This document shows positions 57,994 to 64,000 of a stretch of 64,000 nucleotides of DNA, piece after piece. The DNA is taken from contig CP053680.1 of assembly GCA_019623805.1 (NCBI GenBank), positions 1,240,001-1,304,000 of the forward strand, given 5' to 3'. Position 1 is the first letter of the stretch. Each line of letters starts with the position of its first letter. The position numbers were made by a program, and so were the translations under genes. The notes beneath the pieces were generated by a model. It searched no databases and was not told where the DNA came from. It saw nothing but the letters and a program-made list of their open reading frames with translations. The DNA comes from Gammaproteobacteria bacterium (ex Lamellibrachia satsuma). GTDB lineage: Bacteria; Pseudomonadota; Gammaproteobacteria; Chromatiales; Chromatiaceae.

Positions 57994-58349
57994 GTGGGAG
58001 CCGGCCTGTAAGCCGGGTTCTGTCGAGAACAGTCATTCATCTGGGATGCGCGTCGCCGCACACCTCAAGCAACCTACCCGGGAACAGTGCGGGCCGCACC
58101 AATGTTCCCCTATTTGGTCTTGCTCCGGGTGGGGTTTACCTTGCCACTATCGTTACCGACAGCGCGGTGCGCTCTTACCGTCACCATTTCACCCTTACCG
58201 GCCTCCGAAGAGGCTTAGGCGGTATATTTTCTGCGGCACTTTCCGTAGGCTTTCGCCTCCCAGGCGTTACCTGGCACCCTGCCCTATGGAGCCCGGACTT
58301 TCCTCCGCTTCACCGAGGTAAAACAGCGACTGTCCGGCCGACTCCCACA
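57994..58349 (-). ncRNA. rnpB: RNase P RNA, bacterial type A
   Basis: The catalytic RNA that matures tRNA 5' ends. Minus-strand landmarks in order: a 5' GTGGGAGTCGGCC, the nearly universal GAGGAAAGTCCGGGCTCC (about 58306-58288), CAGAAAATATACCGCC with the conserved CAGAAA, and the 3' GAACCCGGCTTACAGGCCGG. The 5' and 3' ends pair as P1 (GTGGGAG with CTCCCAC). TTTTTT follows immediately and should terminate the transcript. About 356 nt long. Confidence 0.97.
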
Positions 58350-58352
58350 TGC

Positions 58353-58381
58353 AAGCTAATACGCTTCCCAACGAATTGCAA
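58353..58381 (-). promoter_or_regulatory. rnpB promoter
   Basis: TTGCAA (58381-58376) and TAGCTT (58358-58353) with a 17-nt spacer on the minus strand. The predicted start falls at the GTGGGAG that begins rnpB. Confidence 0.6.
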
Positions 58382-58437
58382 ATGTATTCCAACAAGAGAA
58401 ACCTTAATCCTGCCGAAATCCTGCCGAAAGAATAACT

Positions 58438-59898
58438 ATGATATACAAACCCATGCAGGAAAAAGTCTCCGCAATGACAATAATACGCACTTCCGGTGCT
58501 GAGATTATCTCAGCACCATTGGCTATTTTTTTTGCGTTTGCGCTAAATGGCCGGCTCACCAAACTATTCCTCTCGGGATACAACCTCTACGACACCAAAC
58601 GCATTCTGGAAATTCTATTGCTTGTGGGAATAGGCCTGATGCTGCTCTTGTCCAACAAGGAGCGTCACTCGTGGCTTGGCACCTTCTCCAGGCTGACTCT
58701 TCAAACCAAGCTGCTGATTGCCGGTGTTTTCATTTTAGGTACAATCTCTTCCGTTGCATCACCCATCCCACGAGACGCCTTTCTCTCCCTTAGCCATGTC
58801 GGCCTGCTTTTCATCTTTGCCCTGTTTATTGCTGCTCAACGTCGCCGTTTTGGCGACTCATACGACAAGATATTGCTCCTCATCATTGTGCTCTCCGTCA
58901 TCATCTATGAGGGTGAATTTATCAGAATATTTATCAGTTACATTGTTCAGGAGAGGGTATTCTATTTTCACCCGATTTTTGAAAACACCCGCTTTCTCTG
59001 CCAATTCCAAACTTGGACTCTGCCACTGATAACCCTGCCGATACTGCTTACGCAGGAGAGCACTCCGGGCAGGCGCAAACTGATCTTTTTGTCCATCCTG
59101 CTAATCGCAGGTATCTGGTGGGGCATCACCATTGCCAATGGGTCCAAAGGGAGCCTGCTGGGCCAACTTGTTGGGTGGGCAGGGATTGCAATCATCTTTC
59201 GCGGCAGAAGCAAAAAGTGGCTTCTCATACAGCTTTACGCACTACTGGCCGGACTCTTTATCTACTTCACTTTCTTTATACCGGAGCTCCGCTACGACAA
59301 CTTTTCCGCTTTTGCCCAGAGTCTCCTCAGCCGGATGGAATTGTGGGAGCAAGCACTACAGCTTATCAAGGACAATCCGCTTATGGGCGCTGGCCCCTTG
59401 CACTACGCATATTTCCGTAATCCTTATGCAGCACACCCGCATAACAGCATTCTGCAAATCGCCTCTGAATGGGGAATTCCGGTACTGCTGATGATCTCAC
59501 TTCTTGCCGTCACCAACTTCACCACATGGATAAAAAGAATTTCAGAAAATCCGATCCATATTTCGCTGACAGCATCACTGCTTGCCGCAGCATTTCACTC
59601 ACTATTCAGCGGTATACTTACTATGCCACTGAGCCAGATAATGATGTGTGTGGTTATTGGCTGGATGTATGGTATCCAGCAAACCTTGCAGATCAGATCA
59701 AACAGTTCGCCCGACACCTCGACGGGACGTGTTTTAATACCAATTGTTCTGCTCTGCATCGGAGGTGTGGTGCTGGGGATATTCCCTGAGGTTTTTTCTC
59801 TGACAGAGCTTGGGGAAGAGTGGCTAAACAGCCATGAGCGTTTCGAGGGACATGCGGCCTACAATCCTCGTTTCTGGCTCCAGGGTTGGTTACGCTAA
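58438..59898 (+). CDS. O-antigen ligase-like membrane protein
   Basis: A 486-residue inner-membrane protein with about twelve hydrophobic segments and the Wzy_C signature: a large periplasmic loop near residues 275-340 containing RMELWEQALQLIKDNPLMGAGP and AHPHNSILQIASEWG. The family includes WaaL ligases, Wzy polymerases and protein O-oligosaccharyltransferases; these cannot be told apart from sequence alone. The N-terminus is uncertain, since ATGs at codons 1, 6 and 13 are all without a clear ribosome site. It is divergent from rnpB. Confidence 0.85.
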   Translation: MIYKPMQEKVSAMTIIRTSGAEIISAPLAIFFAFALNGRLTKLFLSGYNLYDTKRILEILLLVGIGLMLLLSNKERHSWLGTFSRLTLQTKLLIAGVFILGTISSVASPIPRDAFLSLSHVGLLFIFALFIAAQRRRFGDSYDKILLLIIVLSVIIYEGEFIRIFISYIVQERVFYFHPIFENTRFLCQFQTWTLPLITLPILLTQESTPGRRKLIFLSILLIAGIWWGITIANGSKGSLLGQLVGWAGIAIIFRGRSKKWLLIQLYALLAGLFIYFTFFIPELRYDNFSAFAQSLLSRMELWEQALQLIKDNPLMGAGPLHYAYFRNPYAAHPHNSILQIASEWGIPVLLMISLLAVTNFTTWIKRISENPIHISLTASLLAAAFHSLFSGILTMPLSQIMMCVVIGWMYGIQQTLQIRSNSSPDTSTGRVLIPIVLLCIGGVVLGIFPEVFSLTELGEEWLNSHERFEGHAAYNPRFWLQGWLR

Positions 59899-59932
59899 CA
59901 CTTAATTCTACAGCAACAACCATTATCGACTC

Positions 59933-62062
59933 ATGCAAACCGCGCCAGACGTCTTCTCCCATCGCCCCTATTGGGCCAAACGCTTTGGCATCGCGCCGGT
60001 ACTACCCATGTCCCGGGAGGAGATGGACGACCTGGGCTGGGACAGTTGCGACATTATCATCGTCACCGGCGATGCCTACGTGGACCATCCCAGTTTCGGC
60101 ATGGCGCTGGTGGGCAGACTGCTGGAGGCCCAGGGTTTTCGTGTCGGCATCATCTCCCAACCGGATTGGCGCAGCAGCGAAGACTTCCTGAGATTGGGGC
60201 GGCCCAACCTCTTTTTCGGCATTACCGCCGGAAACATGGATTCGATGGTCAACCGCTACACTTCAGACCGGCGCATCCGCAGCGACGACGCCTACACACC
60301 GGATGGCGAGGGCGGCAAACGCCCGGATCGTTCCGTGATCGTCTACGCCCAGCGTGCCCGTGAGGCGCTCAAGGGCGTGCCGATCATCATCGGTGGCATC
60401 GAAGCCAGTCTGCGCCGCATCGCACACTACGACTATTGGTCGGATAAGGTACGCCGATCCATTCTGCCCGACTCCAAGGCAGACCTGCTCATCTACGGCA
60501 ATGCGGAACGGGCGCTGGTGGAGGTGGCTCACAGACTGGCAGCAGGGGAAAAAATCAGCGAGATCACGGATATCCGCGGCACCGGATTCATGTCGCAACA
60601 GATTCCGGCTGACCGGACGGTCATCGACTCAACTGAACTCGACACACCCGGTCCCAAAGCCTTCCATCCCGATCCTTATCAGGCTACACCTGACTGCCCA
60701 CAACCTCAGGTAGTCATAGCCCACAATCGTCCCCGCAAGCTCGATCGGGAGAAGACCCTGGTGCGGCTCCCCTCCTACGATCAGGTTATCGAGGATGAAG
60801 TAATCTATGCCCACGCCTCCCGTGTATTCCACCTGGAGACCAACCCCGGCAACGCCAGAGCCCTGGTGCAACGACACGGCAAACGGGATGTCTGGCTCAA
60901 TCCGCCGCCGATCCCGCTAACCACCGCAGAACTCGACCGGATCTACGAACTCCCCTACACCCGCAAACCCCACCCTGCCTACGGGGTGGCAAAGAACCCC
61001 GCCTGGGAGATGATCCGTTTCTCCATCAACATCATGCGCGGCTGTTTCGGCGGCTGCACCTTCTGTTCAATCACCGAGCACGAGGGACGCATAATCCAGA
61101 GCCGCTCGGAGGACTCCATCATCCGAGAGGTGGAGACGATTCGCGACCAGGTTCCCGGTTTTACCGGCAACATCTCCGACCTGGGCGGACCCACCACCAA
61201 CATGTACCGGCTCAGTTGCAGAGACGAAAAGATCGAAGCTGCCTGCCGACGCCTCTCCTGCGTCTACCCGGACATTTGTCCAAACATGGGCACCGACCAC
61301 CGGCCACTGCTCAAACTCTACCGGCGCGCCCGCAAACTGCCCGGCATCAAACGGGTATTCGTCGCATCCGGCCTACGTTACGACCTGGCTGTGCGCTCAC
61401 CGGAGTACGTCAAGGAACTCGTAACTCACCATGTCGGCGGGTATCTGAAGATCGCCCCGGAACACACTGAATCCGGCCCGCTGGAACACATGATGAAACC
61501 AGGGATCGGCAGCTACGACAAATTCAAAAAGCTGTTCGACAAATACTCTGCCGAGGCGGGAAAGGAGCAATACCTGATCCCCTATTTCATCGCCGCGCAC
61601 CCAGGCACATCCGACAAGGATATGCTCAACCTCGCACTCTGGCTGAAACAGAACGGATTTCGGCCGGATCAGGTGCAGGCCTTCCTGCCGACCCCTCTGG
61701 CCATTGCCTCTGCCATGTACCATACCGGCCGAAATCCACTGAAGAAGGTTCGCCGGAATTCTCCCCACGTCCCTGTCGCCACAGGCCTGAAACAGCGCCG
61801 TCTGCACAAAGCCTTTCTACGCTACCACGATCCAAAAAACTGGCCACTACTGCGGGAAACGCTGAAAAGCATGGGACGGGCAGACCTGATCGGCAACGGC
61901 AAACGGCACCTGGTGCCCAGCTGGCAGCCGAAAGGTGGGGAGAGAGACGAAAACAGCAAAGGCAGGAGTGGTAAACGTCCTAACGTCGGATCGGGCCAGC
62001 CACAAAAAACAGGCCGCTCTCAGCGCGGAAACAAAACGAAAAATATTCGCCGAAAACGCTAG
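59933..62062 (+). CDS. ygiQ: YgiQ-family radical SAM protein
   Basis: A 709-residue protein of the UPF0313/YgiQ family. The N-terminal domain includes [25 protein letters not shown], the radical SAM cluster is C371xxxC375xxC378 in [11 protein letters not shown], and [10 protein letters not shown] and [12 protein letters not shown] follow. The last 60 residues are Lys/Arg/Gly-rich and probably disordered. The biological substrate is unknown. The start follows the O-antigen ligase-like gene by 34 bp. Confidence 0.93.
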   Translation: MQTAPDVFSHRPYWAKRFGIAPVLPMSREEMDDLGWDSCDIIIVTGDAYVDHPSFGMALVGRLLEAQGFRVGIISQPDWRSSEDFLRLGRPNLFFGITAGNMDSMVNRYTSDRRIRSDDAYTPDGEGGKRPDRSVIVYAQRAREALKGVPIIIGGIEASLRRIAHYDYWSDKVRRSILPDSKADLLIYGNAERALVEVAHRLAAGEKISEITDIRGTGFMSQQIPADRTVIDSTELDTPGPKAFHPDPYQATPDCPQPQVVIAHNRPRKLDREKTLVRLPSYDQVIEDEVIYAHASRVFHLETNPGNARALVQRHGKRDVWLNPPPIPLTTAELDRIYELPYTRKPHPAYGVAKNPAWEMIRFSINIMRGCFGGCTFCSITEHEGRIIQSRSEDSIIREVETIRDQVPGFTGNISDLGGPTTNMYRLSCRDEKIEAACRRLSCVYPDICPNMGTDHRPLLKLYRRARKLPGIKRVFVASGLRYDLAVRSPEYVKELVTHHVGGYLKIAPEHTESGPLEHMMKPGIGSYDKFKKLFDKYSAEAGKEQYLIPYFIAAHPGTSDKDMLNLALWLKQNGFRPDQVQAFLPTPLAIASAMYHTGRNPLKKVRRNSPHVPVATGLKQRRLHKAFLRYHDPKNWPLLRETLKSMGRADLIGNGKRHLVPSWQPKGGERDENSKGRSGKRPNVGSGQPQKTGRSQRGNKTKNIRRKR

Positions 62063-62167
62063 CTGGATCAGACTGAGAAAACATTTTGGCAGCCAATTTT
62101 CTTATTAATAATTTTTCATTTTAAGTATAGAATGAGTACCTTCTCATTTAACTTTTGGTTATTTGAC

Positions 62168-62380
62168 ATGGAAAAATGTTACGAGTTTTTATGTTGCGAA
62201 GAGATGGATTGTGTTAGACGCACAATTGATGACCTACAATGCTGGGAAATTGAGGGTACTTCATGTTATGACCATAGTGATATTTTTATACAATATCGAG
62301 CATTAGTTGAAGGCAAGATAGATGCTTGTACCAAATGCGATTATTACAAGATCTATAATAATGAAGCCAAAGAAACATAG
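62168..62380 (+). CDS. Small Cys-rich protein resembling two-CW proteins
   Basis: A 70-residue protein starting MEKCYEFLCCEEMDC with eight cysteines at 4, 9, 10, 15, 25, 33, 54 and 57. CYEF, CWEIEGTSC and CTKCDYYK match the layout of two-CW domain proteins, small putative metal-binding proteins of unknown role. An ATG 12 codons upstream gives a hydrophobic, AT-rich extension that looks untranslated. No ribosome site is evident for either start. GC is clearly lower than in neighbouring genes, suggesting transfer. Confidence 0.65.
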   Translation: MEKCYEFLCCEEMDCVRRTIDDLQCWEIEGTSCYDHSDIFIQYRALVEGKIDACTKCDYYKIYNNEAKET

Positions 62381-62569
62381 GGTGAGAACCGCTAAATAAT
62401 CCTCGTTAATTTGCCTTGGAGTATTTTAGTTAGTATGCGGTTATTATGCCAAGCCTGTTGGCTATGCTCTCCTGACGTATCCAACACGCCAAGCTCTTGG
62501 TGCAGGTTTTAGGGTTATTCTACAGCCTCAACGCCAGCCATAGCTGGACGCAAAAAGCAGAGCGAAGCG
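62381..62569. other. 189-bp AT-rich spacer before the IS3 element
   Basis: No gene seen. It includes a small hairpin CCAGCcataGCTGG near 62534. The base composition differs from the chromosome to the left. Confidence 0.3.
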
Positions 62570-62599
62570 TGACGTGGTCAAGGATTTTGTTACACCCAG

Positions 62600-63475
62600 T
62601 TAAGCCGCTTTTTTCTGCGCCATCATTTGCTGCTCAAAATCATTCGGACTCATATAATCCAGGTATGAATGCAGCCGCGTACTATTATAAAACATGGAAA
62701 TATATTCCAATATGTCCTGCTGGGCTTCGTAACGTGTCTGGTAGCTTCTCCAATGCACCCGTTCCTGCTTGAGGCTGCCAAAGAAGCTTTCCACTACAGC
62801 ATTATCCCAGCAGTCACCCTTCCTGCTCATACTGCCATTGATATCATGGGCTTTGAGTAACCGCCGAAAAGCCTTGCTGGCATATTGAGAACCACGATCT
62901 GAGTGGTGAATCAATCCGCCCTTCGGTCGACGTCGCCAGATCGCCATTTGCAATGCATCACAGACCAGCTTTGCCTTCATCCGGGAACTCATGCTCCAGC
63001 CGACCACTTTACGTGAATACAGGTCTATCACTACCGCCAGGTATAACCAGCCTTCCTGGGTCCATACATAAGTCACGTCCGCCGCATAGACATGATCGGG
63101 CTGGGCCACAGCAAACTCTCGCTTGAGCAGGTTGTTAAAAACCGACTGCTGGTGGTTACTGTTTGTCGTAACCTTATATTTCCTGCGCTGACGCGCCTGT
63201 ACATTGGCTTCACGCATTAACTTCCTTGCCTTATTCCGACTCACCGGATAGCCCAGGACATTCAAGGCTTTTTTCATTCTGCGACTGCCATAAGTGTAGT
63301 CTGAACTCTTGGCGATATCCTCAACCCACTCCAGCATCTCCTGATGTATTCGGTCTGGCCTGTTACCCAAGCCCCTTTGATACTGGTAGTAACCATTACG
63401 ACTCACACCCAAAACCTGACATTGCAAGCTGATTGGATAGGCATTCTTATGCTGGGTGATGAACGAATATTTCAC
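62600..63475 (-). CDS. IS3-family transposase OrfB
   Basis: A 291-residue DDE integrase. Catalytic residues lie in [10 protein letters not shown] (first Asp), [12 protein letters not shown] (second Asp) and [15 protein letters not shown] (Glu, about residue 235). The N-terminal HTH_21-like region includes [14 protein letters not shown]. The start overlaps the orfA stop by ATGA. The functional enzyme is probably an OrfAB fusion made by a -1 frameshift. Confidence 0.95.
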   Translation of the reverse strand: MKYSFITQHKNAYPISLQCQVLGVSRNGYYQYQRGLGNRPDRIHQEMLEWVEDIAKSSDYTYGSRRMKKALNVLGYPVSRNKARKLMREANVQARQRRKYKVTTNSNHQQSVFNNLLKREFAVAQPDHVYAADVTYVWTQEGWLYLAVVIDLYSRKVVGWSMSSRMKAKLVCDALQMAIWRRRPKGGLIHHSDRGSQYASKAFRRLLKAHDINGSMSRKGDCWDNAVVESFFGSLKQERVHWRSYQTRYEAQQDILEYISMFYNSTRLHSYLDYMSPNDFEQQMMAQKKAA

Positions 63476-63765
63476 TTCGTTTCTGCTGCAAAGAATACCG
63501 TTGCTTTTTTTAAGATTTCTTTCTCCATCTCAAGGCGTTTAACCTGAGCCTTGAGCTTCCTGATTTCTTCCTGTTCAGAACTCAACTTGCCATTGCCTCG
63601 AAATGCCTGCCCATCTTCTGCCTGATGTTCTTTCACCAAGCGCCCCAGCATTTGGGCATTGATGCCCAGACTGTTTGCTGCTTCCCTTCGAGTATATTCC
63701 TGCTCAAGAACCAGACTGACCGCGTCTAGCTTGAATTCCTTCGAATATTTCTTTCGTTCTTTCAT
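63472..63765 (-). CDS. IS3-family transposase OrfA
   Basis: A 97-residue DNA-binding protein with a helix-turn-helix ([27 protein letters not shown]) and a leucine-zipper-like C-terminus ([19 protein letters not shown]). Seven As on the minus strand at 63506-63512, within the KKA codons about 35 nt before the stop, form a plausible slippery site for programmed frameshifting into orfB. Confidence 0.93.
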   Translation of the reverse strand: MKERKKYSKEFKLDAVSLVLEQEYTRREAANSLGINAQMLGRLVKEHQAEDGQAFRGNGKLSSEQEEIRKLKAQVKRLEMEKEILKKATVFFAAETK

Positions 63766-63893
63766 TTTTCTACCTCAGTTAAGTCAATGATGCTTAACTG
63801 GGGTGTACCTGTCCATTGGACCACGTCAGCGAGTTAGCTCCAATCCATGTTGGTTTGAATTTAATTTCTACTTTTTTGCCTTAGCAATTATCG

Positions 63894-63998
63894 CTAGTTA
63901 CAGGTTAGAACAATATTTGTATCCCCATCCATATCTTCTCCAGTTCGCATTCCATATTTTTTCAAACCGATATAAAAATAATTGTCATCCACCCCCCA
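63894..63998 (-). CDS. Possible C-terminal end of a gene entering from the right
   Basis: The minus strand from the window edge is open for 34 codons and ends at TAG (63896-63894), reading VDDNYFYIGLKKYGMRTGE and ending NIVLTCN. The residue composition looks protein-like, but no family is recognised and the fragment is too short to be sure. GC is low, as in the rest of this tail. Confidence 0.35.
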   Translation of the reverse strand, partial: WGVDDNYFYIGLKKYGMRTGEDMDGDTNIVLTCN

Positions 63999-64000
63999 AT

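Larger units (their letters stand above)
62570..63828. mobile_element. Complete IS3-family insertion sequence
   Basis: A 1259-bp element. The left end TGACGTGGTCAAGGA at 62570 is matched, with a few mismatches, by the inverted right end at 63828; both ends continue into TACACCC-AGTTAAGC. GCG flanks both sides, consistent with a 3-bp duplication. It carries overlapping orfA and orfB, both intact, on the minus strand. Confidence 0.9.

Noticed and set aside
62534-62600. Possible integron attC-like core (CCTCAACGCC and GTTAGCT near the IS3 ends)
   Set aside because: The core words do not satisfy the GTTRRRY consensus, and no second simple site or integrase gene is visible.

Overview
The window is about 64 kb of a bacterial chromosome of moderately high GC. 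Gene order and protein families point to a gammaproteobacterium: the mraZ-to-lpxC division and cell-wall cluster, rnpB just upstream of mraZ, the lpxC-dciA-M23-secA-argJ-Nudix run, a tkt-gap-pgk-pyk run, and an S-adenosylhomocysteine (SAH) riboswitch before ahcY. The tkt-gap-pgk-pyk order would fit a Chromatiales-like sulfur oxidiser, but nothing seen here fixes the genus.

Layout. 1-4.6 kb: Calvin/glycolysis genes on the minus strand, from tkt through gap and pgk into the first codons of pyk. 4.9-9.4 kb: a redoxin, then the methyl cycle on the plus strand (metK, SAH riboswitch, ahcY, two copies of a palindromic repeat, metF). 9.7-16.4 kb: phosphate uptake on the minus strand, with a Na/Pi cotransporter plus a small basic protein, a P-loop kinase plus FHA-like metallophosphoesterase pair, and a Pit transporter plus DUF47 regulator. 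Pho-box-like triple repeats lie beside the transporters. 17.1-30.2 kb: an accessory secondary-metabolite island with a FemAB/CelD-like acyltransferase, an IS1595-type insertion directly in front of a phosphopantetheinyl transferase, two exosortase-associated-type hydrolases, and a 2690-residue NRPS. 30.3-34.4 kb: signalling genes (SpoT-type HD protein, RpfC-like hybrid kinase, PilZ protein). 34.4-42.1 kb: Nudix/ThiE fusion, argJ, secA, M23 peptidase, dciA, lpxC. 42.3-57.8 kb: the dcw cluster, complete except that murF and ddlB are absent from their usual places. 58-62 kb: rnpB, an O-antigen-ligase-like protein and a YgiQ radical SAM protein. 62.1-64 kb: an AT-rich tail with a Cys-rich two-CW-like protein and an intact IS3-family element.

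The most unusual system is at 17-30 kb. The NRPS reads as formyltransferase, truncated condensation, adenylation interrupted by a luciferase-like monooxygenase, carrier, condensation, adenylation, carrier, with no release domain. Both adenylation pockets look glycine-like by eye, and the only full condensation domain has Gln in place of its catalytic His. The phosphopantetheinyl transferase needed to activate the carriers has an IS element inserted exactly at its start codon, with a perfect 8-bp target duplication. The two coupled hydrolases resemble those of exosortase A loci, but no exosortase is in the window.
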